DNA from: JACDAN01 sp035707105
Lineage (GTDB): Bacteria; Actinomycetota; Thermoleophilia; Gaiellales; Gaiellaceae
Reading direction: 5' to 3'
Assembly: GCA_035707105.1 (NCBI GenBank)
Contig: DASSUI010000037.1
Span: 25,334 to 89,333 of the forward strand
DNA length: 64,000 nucleotides
A model generated the notes under the pieces. It saw only the letters and a list, made by a program, of their open reading frames with translations, was not told the DNA's origin and ran no database searches. This document shows, piece by piece, positions 25,601-37,208 of the stretch; the first letter of the stretch is position 1; each line of letters starts with the position of its first letter. The translations under genes were made by a program, and so were the position numbers.

Positions 25601-26714
25601 CGCGTTCCACGCGCTCCTCGCCGACGTCGTCGTCGGCTACTCGACCGAGGTCAAGCCCGGCGACGTCGTCCGCATCGAGACCTACGACCTCGCGACGACA
25701 GCCATGGTCCGGGAGACGTACGCGGCCGCGCTTCGCGCTGGCGGCCACCCGACCGCCAACGTCGTGCTCGACGCGAACGACGAGACGCTGCTGAAGGAGG
25801 GCAACGACAGGCAGGTCGAGTGGGTCCCGCCCGACCAGCGGTGGAACCTCGAGCACGGCGACGTCTGGATCGTCTTCGACGCGCCGACCAACACGAAGAG
25901 CCTCTCGAACGTCGACCCGGAGCGGATCTCCCGGCGGATGAAGGCGCGCCAGCCGCTCCAGTCGCTCTACCTGGAGCGCTCGGCGCGGGGCGAGTTCCGC
26001 TGGCTGATCTGCGGTCTCCCGACCGAGGCGTCGGCGCAGGACGCGGGGATGTCCCTGCGGCAGTTCGAGCAGGTGCTCCATCGCGCCGCGTTCCTCGACC
26101 AGGACGACCCGGTCGAGGCCTGGAAGCGCTTCGGCGACCGGCTGGAGAAGGTCGGCTCGCTGCTGGAGACGAAGCGAGAGCTGCGGATCGTCGGCGAGGA
26201 CACGGACCTGACCCTGCGTGTCGACGGACGGACGTGGATCCGCTCGAAAGGGCTGCGCAACTTCCCCGACGGCGAGGTGTTCACCGGGCCGGTCGAGACG
26301 AGCGTCGAGGGCACCATCCGCTTCTCGTTCCCGGCGATCCTGCGCGGCCGCCAGGCGGAGGACGTTCGTCTCCGATTCGAGGGCGGCGAGGTCGTGGAGG
26401 CGACGGCGCGGCGCGGCGAGGACTTTCTCCGCGAGATGGTCGCCATGGACCACGGCTCCCGGCGTGTCGGAGAGGTCGCCTTCGGCATGAACGACGCGAT
26501 CGGCGAGTTCACGGGGAACGTGCTGCTCGACGAGAAGATCGGCGGCACCGTCCACCTCGCCCTCGGCCGCTCGGTGCCCGGCACCGGCGGCGAGAACGAG
26601 TCCGGCCTGCACTGGGACATCGTCTGCGACCTTCGCGACGGGGGAGAGGTCTACGCGGACGGCGAGCTCGTCTACCGCGACGGCGCGTTCCTCGCGGCGA
26701 ACGGCGGCAGCTGA
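25593..26714 (+). CDS. M29-family aminopeptidase, second of two
   Basis: 373 residues from a GTG at 25593, overlapping the first copy by 8 bases. Same ligand order as its neighbour (FPDGEVFTGPVE, GEVAFGMNDAI, IGGTVHLALG, GLHWDIVCDL). The two proteins are plainly paralogous throughout, although clearly diverged, so this is an old tandem duplication with probable division of labour. M29 peptidases differ mainly in the N-terminal half and so may differ in substrate size. Confidence 0.9.
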   Translation: MSDAFHALLADVVVGYSTEVKPGDVVRIETYDLATTAMVRETYAAALRAGGHPTANVVLDANDETLLKEGNDRQVEWVPPDQRWNLEHGDVWIVFDAPTNTKSLSNVDPERISRRMKARQPLQSLYLERSARGEFRWLICGLPTEASAQDAGMSLRQFEQVLHRAAFLDQDDPVEAWKRFGDRLEKVGSLLETKRELRIVGEDTDLTLRVDGRTWIRSKGLRNFPDGEVFTGPVETSVEGTIRFSFPAILRGRQAEDVRLRFEGGEVVEATARRGEDFLREMVAMDHGSRRVGEVAFGMNDAIGEFTGNVLLDEKIGGTVHLALGRSVPGTGGENESGLHWDIVCDLRDGGEVYADGELVYRDGAFLAANGGS

Positions 26715-27196
26715 CGCGCGTCGCGGTCATCTCCGACACGCACATGCCGCGCGGTACGCGGCGCCTGCCGGCGGAGTGCCTTCGCCGGCTGTCGGAAGCC
26801 GATCGCATCCTCCATGCCGGCGACTTCACGACGGTCGAGGTGTACGAGGAGCTCGCCAAGCTCGCGCCGGTCGAGGGCGTCGCCGGGAACATGGACACAG
26901 CCGACCTCCGGTCGATCCTCCCGCCGAAGCTCGTCGTCGACGTCGAGGGCGTCCGCGTCGGCGTGGTGCACGACGCAGGGCCTGCCCACGGACGGGCCGG
27001 GCGGCTCGCTCAGGCCTTCCCCGGCTGCGCCGCGGTCGTCTACGGCCACACGCACGTGCCGGAGGCGACACTCGCCGGGGACGTCTGGATCCTCAACCCC
27101 GGCAGCCCGACGGAGCGCCGCTCCGCGCCTCACCACGGGATGATCGACCTGGAGGTGAGCTCGGGGCACCTTGACGTCCGAACATACGTTCTGTAG
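26711..27196 (+). CDS. YfcE-type metallophosphoesterase
   Basis: About 161 residues. The calcineurin-like metal site is complete: ISDTHMP, HAGDFT, GNMD, VHDAG and GHTHVPE, ending LNPGSPTERR. The YfcE/MJ0936 subfamily hydrolyses small phosphodiesters. No ATG, GTG or TTG lies in frame before the first motif; the next ATG (in DTHMP) would remove the metal-binding DxH. The CTG at 26711, overlapping the stop of the peptidase (CTGA), is the likeliest start, so the 5' boundary is uncertain. Confidence 0.8.
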   Translation: MTRVAVISDTHMPRGTRRLPAECLRRLSEADRILHAGDFTTVEVYEELAKLAPVEGVAGNMDTADLRSILPPKLVVDVEGVRVGVVHDAGPAHGRAGRLAQAFPGCAAVVYGHTHVPEATLAGDVWILNPGSPTERRSAPHHGMIDLEVSSGHLDVRTYVL

Positions 27197-27214
27197 TATG
27201 CGAACGTATGTTCG
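27171..27214 (+). promoter_or_regulatory. SOS-type promoter with two LexA boxes, leaderless start
   Basis: A -35 TTGACG (27171-27176) and a -10 TAGTAT (27194-27199) are 17 bases apart. Two palindromes of the Gram-positive SOS form CGAAC-N4-GTTCG lie in it: CGAACATACGTTCT (27179-27192, one mismatch, in the spacer) and CGAACGTATGTTCG (27201-27214, full match, over the expected start site). Centres are 22 bases apart. The ATG of the next gene (27208) is inside the second box, so the mRNA is probably leaderless. Confidence 0.85.
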
Positions 27215-27450
27215 TCCGAATCGCATTCGTCACGCTCCTCGTGATGGCGCTCGCCTGGAGCGTCCTGACCCGGGTTTCCGAGGCGACCGGCACGCCGCAG
27301 CCGTACCGCGTGCAGACCGGCGACACGCTGTGGTCGATCGCGGCCGACCACTACGGCGGCGACCCGCGGCAGGGCGTCTGGGAGATCCGTCGCGAGAACC
27401 GGCTCGGCGGCTCGACGCTGACGCCGGGGCAGGTCCTGCTGCTGCCCTAG
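27208..27450 (+). CDS. LysM-domain micro-protein, SOS-controlled, YneA-like cell-division suppressor candidate
   Basis: 80 residues: an N-terminal membrane helix (IAFVTLLVMALAWSVL), then one LysM domain (YRVQTGDTLWSIAADHYGGD to LTPGQVLLLP). This layout and size match Bacillus YneA and mycobacterial Rv2719c, LysM proteins induced by DNA damage through LexA; YneA halts division. The promoter here carries two LexA boxes, which supports the assignment. Those genes normally sit next to lexA; lexA is not in this window. No ribosome-binding site is needed if the transcript is leaderless. Confidence 0.85.
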   Translation: MFVRIAFVTLLVMALAWSVLTRVSEATGTPQPYRVQTGDTLWSIAADHYGGDPRQGVWEIRRENRLGGSTLTPGQVLLLP

Positions 27451-27564
27451 CCGACCGCGTCGGCGAGGCCGACGATCGCGGCGTCGACCGGTATCTCGTC
27501 GAGGGATGGGCTTCCCCAAAGGGTGCGGCCCGGCTCGTGGGAAGGAGGCTCCTAGACTCTCCGC

Positions 27565-28578
27565 GTGGATCTCGACCTCGTCTTCCTCGGAACGTCGGGC
27601 TCGATGCCGACCGCGCAACGCGCGCCGAGCGCGATGCTGCTCCGGCGGGGGGGAGAGCGGCTGCTCGTGGACTGCGCGGAGGGGACGCAGCGCCAGCTGC
27701 TCCGGTCGAGCATCGGCCTGATCGAGCTGCGCGAGATCTTCCTCACCCACTACCACGCCGACCACTACCTCGGCCTCCCGGGGATGCTGAAGACGTTCGC
27801 GCTGCGCGGCAGAGAGCTGCCGATCACGATCTACGGGCCACACGGCCTCCACGACCTCTTCACGTCGCTCCGGCGGATCTTCGGGAAGCTCACGTACCGG
27901 TACGAGCTCGTGGAGCTCGACCCCGGCGAGGTTCTGGAGCGCGGGGAGTACGAGCTGGCGGCGTTCCCCGTCGACCACGGCGTGTCGGCGCTCGGCTACG
28001 CCTTCGTCGAGCGGCCGCGGCCGGGCCGGTTCGACGTGGCCACGGCCGACGCGCTCGGCGTGCCGGAAGGGCCGGAGCGCGGGGCACTCCAGGGCGGCGA
28101 CTCGGTGACGCTGCCCGACGGACGCGTCATCACCCCGGATGCGGTGCTGGGCCCGTCGCGTCCCGGGCGGAAGGTCGTGATCGCGGCGGACACGGCGTAC
28201 GCGCGGTCGGTCCTCGAGGCCGCACGCGGAGCCGACCTCCTCGTCCACGAGGCGACGTTCGCCGAGGAGGAGCGCGAGCGCGCGCACGAGACGCTCCACT
28301 CGACGGCGCTCGAGGCGGCGGAGATCGCGCGGACGGCGGAGGTCGGGATGCTGGCCCTCACGCACCTGTCGAACCGGTACTTCGGGGGCGAGATCGAGCG
28401 CGAGGCGCAGAGCGTCTTCCCGGACACGGTCGTGCCCCGCGACCTCGATATCATCGTCGTTCCGTTCCAGGAGCGGGGGACGCCGGAGCTCGTGAAGGGA
28501 GGAGCCACGCACAGGCATGCGCAAGCTCTAAGGCACGAGGCGGAGCCCGTTCCGACCGTCGAGGAGGCTCAGCGATGA
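27565..28578 (+). CDS. rnz: Ribonuclease Z (tRNA 3'-end endonuclease)
   Basis: 337 residues, GTG start. The beta-lactamase-fold signature THYHADHYLG is near residue 62, preceded by FLGTSGSMPTAQRAPSA, the RNase Z N-terminal motif. Further ligands are VDHGVSALGY, AADTAY and LTHLSNRY. It matures tRNA 3' ends, consistent with a tRNA gene here that lacks an encoded CCA. The C-terminal 25 residues are a charged extension. The stop overlaps the DUF2007 start (ATGA). Confidence 0.93.
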   Translation: MDLDLVFLGTSGSMPTAQRAPSAMLLRRGGERLLVDCAEGTQRQLLRSSIGLIELREIFLTHYHADHYLGLPGMLKTFALRGRELPITIYGPHGLHDLFTSLRRIFGKLTYRYELVELDPGEVLERGEYELAAFPVDHGVSALGYAFVERPRPGRFDVATADALGVPEGPERGALQGGDSVTLPDGRVITPDAVLGPSRPGRKVVIAADTAYARSVLEAARGADLLVHEATFAEEERERAHETLHSTALEAAEIARTAEVGMLALTHLSNRYFGGEIEREAQSVFPDTVVPRDLDIIVVPFQERGTPELVKGGATHRHAQALRHEAEPVPTVEEAQR

Positions 28579-28808
28579 CGAGGATGGTGCAGGTCGCCGT
28601 CGCCGGCGACGTCACGGAGGCGGAGGAGCTCGAGTCAATGCTCCGCTCCGCCGGCATCGAGACCCAGCTCGAGCCCGCGACGGACCACCACCCGCGCGAG
28701 GTCGAGGACGCGCCGCAGAAGGTGCTCGTGCCCGAGAGCTCGCTCGAGGCGGCGATCCACGCGATCGAGTCCCTGAGCGATCCGGAAGACATCGTCTCGG
28801 ACGCCTGA
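28575..28808 (+). CDS. DUF2007-like small protein
   Basis: 77 residues, coupled to rnz by a four-base overlap. The pattern VQVAVAGDVTEAEELESMLR, SAGIETQLEP, KVLVPESSLEAAIHAI is the ferredoxin-like DUF2007 fold (putative signal-transducing protein, often a PII-like partner). No cysteines and no membrane segment. Role unknown. Confidence 0.75.
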   Translation: MTRMVQVAVAGDVTEAEELESMLRSAGIETQLEPATDHHPREVEDAPQKVLVPESSLEAAIHAIESLSDPEDIVSDA

Positions 28809-28878
28809 CTACGGGCGGGTCGCTGCCCGCTACGACGAGCTGCGGCCGCAGGACGAGGGCTGGTGGACGCTCTTCGAC

Positions 28879-29529
28879 GTGCTCGCGCGCGAGGGCGATC
28901 TTCCAGGCAGGCGCGTGCTGGACGTCGGCTGCGGAACCGGCCGCTGGGCGGAGGCGCTCGCGGAGCGCGGCGCCCGCGTCTGGGGTGTGGACGTCTCGCC
29001 CGAGATGGTGGAGCAGGCCCGCACGCGCGGCGTGAACGCGAAGGTGGCCGCCGCGGAGGCATTGCCGTTCAAGGACGGCTGGTTCGAGCGCGCCCTCGCG
29101 GTGCTCGTCGTCCACGTGCTCGACCGACCGCGGGCCTTCGCCGAGGTGCGACGCGTGCTGGCAGAGGACGGACGTCTCGCGATCGGCACGTTCGACCGCG
29201 CCCAGTTCGACGACTACTACCTCAACCCGTACTTCCCCTCGCTCGCCGACCTCGACCGGGCCCGGTTCCCCACGCCCGAGGCGCTGGAGGGCGAGCTGCG
29301 CGCCGCCGGGTTCGAGCCGCGCACGATCCCGCTGCGCCACATCGCCGTCCGCAGCCGCGAGTGGGTGCTGGAGCGGATCCGCGGACGCTTCATCTCCACG
29401 CTGCTCCTCCTCGACGAGGCTGAGTTCGCCGCCGGGCTCGAGCGCGCGGAACGTGAGCTGCCGTCCGAGGTAAAGGCCGAGCAGCATCTCCTGGCCGTCG
29501 TCGCGGACGCCGTCCGGGCCTCCTTGTAA
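28879..29529 (+). CDS. SAM-dependent methyltransferase
   Basis: 216 residues from a GTG at 28879. Class I motifs: VLDVGCGTGRWAEALA (motif I), VWGVDVSPEMVEQA, AEALPFKDGWFERALAV and a post-motif strand. In-frame sequence upstream (DYGRVAARYDELRPQDEGW, from about 28807) looks like the usual N-terminal part of these enzymes, but no ATG, GTG or TTG is present in that frame before the stop of the preceding gene. The true start may be a rare codon near 28801. Substrate unknown. Confidence 0.8.
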   Translation: MLAREGDLPGRRVLDVGCGTGRWAEALAERGARVWGVDVSPEMVEQARTRGVNAKVAAAEALPFKDGWFERALAVLVVHVLDRPRAFAEVRRVLAEDGRLAIGTFDRAQFDDYYLNPYFPSLADLDRARFPTPEALEGELRAAGFEPRTIPLRHIAVRSREWVLERIRGRFISTLLLLDEAEFAAGLERAERELPSEVKAEQHLLAVVADAVRASL

Positions 29530-29547
29530 GGTCCCGCTCGCTCCACG

Positions 29548-29581
29548 TCCTTTAACTCGGTCCCGCGAGGCCGGAAAGGAG
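29548..29581 (+). promoter_or_regulatory. PyrR-binding hairpin covering the pyrR ribosome-binding site
   Basis: TCCTTT (29548-29553) can pair with AAAGGA (29575-29580), the Shine-Dalgarno sequence 6 bases before the TTG start. The loop holds GGTCCCGCGAGGCC (29559-29572), which fits the PyrR-recognition consensus ARUCCNGNGAGGYU at 12 of 14 positions. PyrR with UMP bound should stabilise the hairpin and block translation, as described for mycobacterial pyr operons. Confidence 0.8.
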
Positions 29582-29586
29582 AGCGG

Positions 29587-30171
29587 TTGACGCTGCCTGC
29601 CGAGACGAGCACCAAGATCCTGCTGGACGAGGCCGCGATCGCGAGGACCCTGACGCGGATCGCGCACGAGATCATCGAGGCGAATCCCGAGCTCGACCGG
29701 GTCGCGCTCGTCGGCATCCACACGCGCGGCGTCCCGATCGCGCAGCGCCTCCGACGACTGATCCACGAGTTCAGCGGCGAAGAGGTCGCCTCGGGCTCGC
29801 TCGACATCACCTTCTACCGCGACGACGTCCAGGTTCGCGGCGGCGAGCCGCCGCGGCAAGCGCAGCCCGTCGTCCGCTCCACACGGCTCGAATTCCCGCT
29901 CGAGGGGATGACGTGCGTCCTGGTCGACGACGTCCTCTACACGGGGCGCACGATCCGCGCGGCGATCGAGGCGCTCTTCGACTATGGCCGCCCCGCGCGG
30001 GTACAGCTCGCCTGCCTCGCCGACCGCGGCCATCGCGAGCTTCCGATCCGTCCCGACTACGTCGGCAAGAACCTGCCGACCTCCCGCGGCGAGCGAATCC
30101 AGGTCCAGCTCGTCGAGGTCGACGAGGTCGACCGCGTCCTGCTCGTCCCAAGCCCGGAAGAGGAGTCCTGA
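29587..30171 (+). CDS. pyrR: Bifunctional pyr operon regulator / uracil phosphoribosyltransferase
   Basis: 194 residues, TTG start after AAAGGAGAGCGG. The PRPP-binding loop VLVDDVLYTGRTIRAAI is exact, and IHTRGVPIAQRL, DITFYRDD and DRGHRELPIRPDYVGKNLPT are standard PyrR segments. It binds its own leader RNA when UMP is high. First gene of the pyrimidine operon, with its target hairpin directly upstream. Confidence 0.96.
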   Translation: MTLPAETSTKILLDEAAIARTLTRIAHEIIEANPELDRVALVGIHTRGVPIAQRLRRLIHEFSGEEVASGSLDITFYRDDVQVRGGEPPRQAQPVVRSTRLEFPLEGMTCVLVDDVLYTGRTIRAAIEALFDYGRPARVQLACLADRGHRELPIRPDYVGKNLPTSRGERIQVQLVEVDEVDRVLLVPSPEEES

Positions 30172-31166
30172 TGGGTGACATCCGCGTCATGCGCGACGAC
30201 CTGCTGCCGCCGCCACCGACGGAGCGGCGGCACCTGCTGTCTGTCGCAGACCTGTCCCGCGAGGACATCGAGCGCCTGCTCGGCACCGCCCGCAACTTCG
30301 CCCGCTCGCTCGAGCGGGAGATGAAGAAGCTGCCGACCCTGCGCGGCCGGCTCGTCGTCAACGTCTTCTACGAGTCGTCCACGCGGACGTCCTCGAGCTT
30401 CGAGCTCGCAGCGAAGCGGCTCTCGGCGGACACGATGTCGATCAAGGCCTCCGGCTCGGCGGTCGACAAGGGCGAGTCGCTGAAGGACACGGCCCTGACG
30501 CTCGGAGCGTACGACCCGGACGTCATCGTCATGCGGCACCCCCAGATCGGCGCCTCGCACTTCGTCGCCAAGGTGACGTCGGCGCACGTCGTGAACGCCG
30601 GCGACGGGAAGCACCAGCACCCGACCCAGGCGCTGCTCGACCTGTACACGCTCCGCGAGGAGTTCGGGCGCCTCGAGGGCCTCCACGTGGCGATCGTCGG
30701 CGACGTGCTCCACTCGCGCGTCGCGCGCTCGCTCGTCCAGGCGCTCCACCTCGTCGGCGCGCGGACCACGCTCGTCGGGCCGCCGACGCTGCTCCCGCGC
30801 GGGGTGGAGGCGATGGGCTGCGAGAGCTCGACGGACATCGGCGCGATCGCCGCTGCCGACGTCGTCTACGTCCTCCGGATGCAGCGCGAGCGCATGCTCG
30901 AGGGCGCGAACTACGTCCCGAGCCTCCGCGAGTACACCGAGCGCTGGGGTGTGACGCCGGAGCGGCTGCGCGCGGGCCAGAAGGTCATGCACCCCGGCCC
31001 GATGAACCGCGGCGTCGAGATCGACCCGCGCGTGGCCGACGCGGCCGACGCGCTGATCGAGACGCAGGTGCGCGCCGGGCTCGTGACGCGCATGGCGGTG
31101 CTCTACGACCTGCTGACGGGCGGTCCGGTCGGGGTCAAGGCCGCGCAGCTGACGGAGGTGGCGTGA
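30171..31166 (+). CDS. pyrB: Aspartate carbamoyltransferase catalytic subunit
   Basis: 331 residues, ATG overlapping the pyrR stop (TGATG). Carbamoyl-phosphate loop FYESSTRTSSSFE, second loop KDTALTLGAY, HPTQALLDLYTL and the late HPGPMNRGVEID are all intact. It makes carbamoyl aspartate, the first committed pyrimidine step. No pyrI regulatory gene follows, as usual in this clade; control is through PyrR. Confidence 0.97.
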   Translation: MGDIRVMRDDLLPPPPTERRHLLSVADLSREDIERLLGTARNFARSLEREMKKLPTLRGRLVVNVFYESSTRTSSSFELAAKRLSADTMSIKASGSAVDKGESLKDTALTLGAYDPDVIVMRHPQIGASHFVAKVTSAHVVNAGDGKHQHPTQALLDLYTLREEFGRLEGLHVAIVGDVLHSRVARSLVQALHLVGARTTLVGPPTLLPRGVEAMGCESSTDIGAIAAADVVYVLRMQRERMLEGANYVPSLREYTERWGVTPERLRAGQKVMHPGPMNRGVEIDPRVADAADALIETQVRAGLVTRMAVLYDLLTGGPVGVKAAQLTEVA

Positions 31167-32467
31167 TGCTCTGGGCAAAGCAGGCGCCCGGCGAGAACCT
31201 CATCGTCCGAGGTGCGCGCGTCCTGGACCCGGACGGCGGCGTGGACGGCGTCCTCGACGTCCGGATCGACGACGGCACGATCGCGGAGCTGGGCTCGCGG
31301 CTCGACCCGAACTCCCACCGCGTGGTCGAGGCTGAGGGACTCACGCTCGCGCCGGCTTTCGTCGACCCCCACGTCCACCTGCGCACCCCCGGACGCGAGG
31401 ACGAGGAGACGATCGCGAGCGGTACACGGGCCGCCGCGGCCGGCGGGTACTGCGCGATTCTCGCGATGCCCAACACCGACCCGGTCGTCGACTCCGCATC
31501 CGTCCTCGGCTCGCTGGCCGAGGACGCCCAGGCGGAGGCGGAGATCCCGGTCGGCTTCCTCGCCGCGATCAGCAAGGGCCAGGAAGGCGCCGAGCTGACG
31601 GAGATGGCGGAGCTCGCCGACGCCGGAGCAGCCGGCTTCAGCGACGACGGGCGTCCCGTCACCGCACCCGGCCTCATGCGCCGCGCGCTCCAGTACGGCG
31701 CCGTGACCGACCGCCCGCTCGCCGTCCATTGCGAGGAGCCGACGCTCTCGTGCAGCGGTCAGATGCACGAGGGCGCCGTCTCGGCGGAGCTCGGGTTCGC
31801 CGGCTACCCCTCGGTCGCCGAGAGCCTGATGGTCGAGCGGGACCTGTCCCTCGCGGCCTACGAAGGGCGGCCGGTGCACCTCTTGCACCTCTCCGCCCGC
31901 GAGTCGGTCGACGCCGTCCGCGCGGCGCGCGCGGCCGGCGTGAAGGCGACCGCCGAGGTGACGCCGCACCACCTCTGCCTCACCGACGACGCAGTCCGCT
32001 CGCTCGACTCGAACCTGAAGATGAACCCGCCGCTCCGCTCGGCCGACGACCGCGCGGCACTCGTCGAGGGGCTCCGGGACGGGACGATCCAGGCCATCGC
32101 GACGGACCACGCGCCCCACGCGCGGCACGAGAAGGAGGTGCCGTTCGAGGCGGCGCCGTTCGGGGTGACCGGCCTCGAGACGGCGTTTGCGGCCCTGTAC
32201 ACGCACCTCGTCGAGCCGGGGCTCGTCGCCCTCGAGCTCCTGATCCGCCGGATGTCCTCGGGCCCGGCCGAGATCTTCGGCCTGCCCGCGCCGCGAATCG
32301 CCCCGGGCGAGCCCGCGAATCTCGTGCTGCTCGACACCCGCGCCGGCTGGCGCGTGCAGGAGAACGATTTCCGCTCCCGCTCGACGAACTCGTGGCTCCT
32401 CGGCGAACGGCTGACCGGCCGGGTGCGGATGACCGTCGCAGCCGGGCGGACGGTGTTCGAGGGATGA
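31166..32467 (+). CDS. pyrC: Dihydroorotase (class I)
   Basis: 433 residues. I take the ATG at 31166 (overlapping the pyrB stop) over the GTG one codon earlier. The metal motif DPHVHLRTPG, the GFSDDG loop, HCEEPTL, the strand EVTPHHLCLTD and IATDHAPHARHEK identify a class I dihydroorotase. It closes carbamoyl aspartate to dihydroorotate. The DHAPH Asp is the catalytic residue, so this is an active copy and not a PyrC' pseudo-subunit. Confidence 0.96.
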   Translation: MLWAKQAPGENLIVRGARVLDPDGGVDGVLDVRIDDGTIAELGSRLDPNSHRVVEAEGLTLAPAFVDPHVHLRTPGREDEETIASGTRAAAAGGYCAILAMPNTDPVVDSASVLGSLAEDAQAEAEIPVGFLAAISKGQEGAELTEMAELADAGAAGFSDDGRPVTAPGLMRRALQYGAVTDRPLAVHCEEPTLSCSGQMHEGAVSAELGFAGYPSVAESLMVERDLSLAAYEGRPVHLLHLSARESVDAVRAARAAGVKATAEVTPHHLCLTDDAVRSLDSNLKMNPPLRSADDRAALVEGLRDGTIQAIATDHAPHARHEKEVPFEAAPFGVTGLETAFAALYTHLVEPGLVALELLIRRMSSGPAEIFGLPAPRIAPGEPANLVLLDTRAGWRVQENDFRSRSTNSWLLGERLTGRVRMTVAAGRTVFEG

Positions 32468-33496
32468 GCGGCTTCATCGTCCTCGAGGACGGCAGCCTCT
32501 TCCGCGGCGAGTCGGTCGGCGCGCCCACATTCGCCTTCGGCGAGGCGGTGTTCACGACGGCGATGACGGGCTACCAGGAGGTGGTCACCGACCCGAGCTT
32601 CGCGGAGCAGCTCGTCTGCTTCACCGCGCCGATGGTCGGAAACTACGGCGTCGACCCGGTCCGCTCGGAGTCGGGCCGTGTGCACGCACGCGGCGTGCTG
32701 ATGCGTGAGGCGCGGGGGCCGGCGTGGACGGACTGGCTCCACGACCGCGGGATTCCGGCGTTGACGGGAATCGACACCCGTTCCCTCGTGCTCCGGCTGC
32801 GGGACGGCGGGTCGATGCGGGCGGCGATCGTGGCGGGCGACGCGTCCGTCGACGAGACGCTGAGGGCCGTGCGCGAGCAGCCGTCGATGGCGGGACGCCC
32901 GCTCGCCGCCGGTGTCTCGTGCGAAGAGGCCTACGTGTTCGCGGACCGGGGTCGCGCGCGGATCGCCGTCGTCGACTATGGCTGCAAGCGCTCGATCCTG
33001 CGGCGGCTCGCGAAGGCCGGTGCGGCCGTGACGGTCGTCCCCGCCACCGCGGCCGCCGACGACCTCACGGCATTCGACGGCGTCGTCCTCTCGAACGGGC
33101 CTGGCGACCCGGAGCCGCTCGCGGCCCAGGTGGAGACGGTGAGGGCGCTCCTCGGCGGCGTGCCGGTCTTCGGGATCTGCCTCGGGCACCAGCTGCTGGC
33201 GCGCGCCACGGGCCACGAGACGTTCAAGCTGCGCTTCGGCCACCGCGGTGCCAACCATCCCGTGCTCGAGAAGGCGACCGGCCGGGTGCTCGTCACGGCG
33301 CAGAACCACGGCTTTGCGGTCAAAGCCGCGGCGGGCAGGGAGGCGACGCACGTCTCGCTCTACGACGGCACCGTCGAGGGCCTGGACTTCCCCGAGCTCG
33401 GCGCCCGGTCGGTGCAGTTCCACCCCGAGGCGGGGCCGGGCCCACACGATGCCTGGCCGCTGCTCGAGGACTGGGTCGAGGAGGTGTGCGCGCGGC

Positions 33497-33513
<17 letters not shown>
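32464..33513 (+). CDS. carA: Carbamoyl-phosphate synthase small subunit (glutamine amidotransferase)
   Basis: 349 residues, ATG overlapping the pyrC stop (ATGA). N-terminal CPSase domain (LEDGSLFRGESVGA, TTAMTGYQEVVTDPSF) and a class I amidotransferase with nucleophile Cys in FGICLGHQLLARA and the His/Glu pair in FHPEAGPGPHD. It releases ammonia from glutamine for CarB. Confidence 0.97.
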
Positions 33514-36548
<3,035 letters not shown>

Positions 36549-36571
<23 letters not shown>

Positions 36572-37208
36572 CGTCGTCGCGACCGAGGCGGTCGGCCCGT
36601 ACACGCTGCTCCGCATCGAGCGGGGTGGGCTCGACCCCGGGATCCCCGGCCAGTTCTTCATGCTCGAGGCGCCGGGGCGCGTGCTGCCGCGGCCGATGAG
36701 CCTCTGCCTGGCGTCCCGCGGCGAGCTCTGCTTCCTCTTCGAGCCGATCGGCCCCGGAACCCGGGCGCTCGCCGAGCTCGAGCCGGGCGACCGCATCGGC
36801 GTCCTCGGGCCGCTGGGAAACGGCTTCCGGCTCGACGTGGGCCGTCCGCTGCTTGTCGGCGGCGGGATCGGGATCGCGCCGCTGCCGTACCTCTCGAGGG
36901 CGATCGGCCGGCCCCCCGCGATCCTGGGCTTCCGAAGCGAGCATCACGCGGAAGCGGCCGAGCTCGTCCCGAACGCCCAGGTGGTCGTCGAGCCGACCCT
37001 CGTGACCGAGCTTCTCGAGCCAGGCCGCGACGTGCTTGCGTGCGGGCCTGAGCCGATGCTGCTAGCGATCCGCGGGTTGGCGCCGGATGCCCAGCTGGCC
37101 TGGGAGGCGCCCATGGCGTGCGGCTACGGCGCGTGCTACGGCTGCGCCGTCGAGGTCGACGGCCAGTACAAGCGCCTCTGCCTGGAAGGACCCGTCCTTG
37201 CTGCTTAA
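36549..37208 (+). CDS. pyrK: Dihydroorotate dehydrogenase electron-transfer subunit
   Basis: 219 residues, overlapping carB by 23 bases. FAD-binding front (PRPMSLCLAS), NAD-binding middle (LLVGGGIGIAPLPYL) and a C-terminal 2Fe-2S cluster site with cysteines in ACGYGACYGCAVEV and RLCLEGP. It passes electrons from dihydroorotate through PyrD's FMN to NAD+, which makes the partner a class 1B enzyme. Confidence 0.95.

Noticed and set aside
27447..27550. Possible minus-strand gene end (VDAAIVGLADAVG before a stop) between the LysM gene and rnz
   Set aside because: The frame is only about 34 codons between two stops, has no start and overlaps the rnz upstream region; the peptide is compatible with GC-rich chance sequence.
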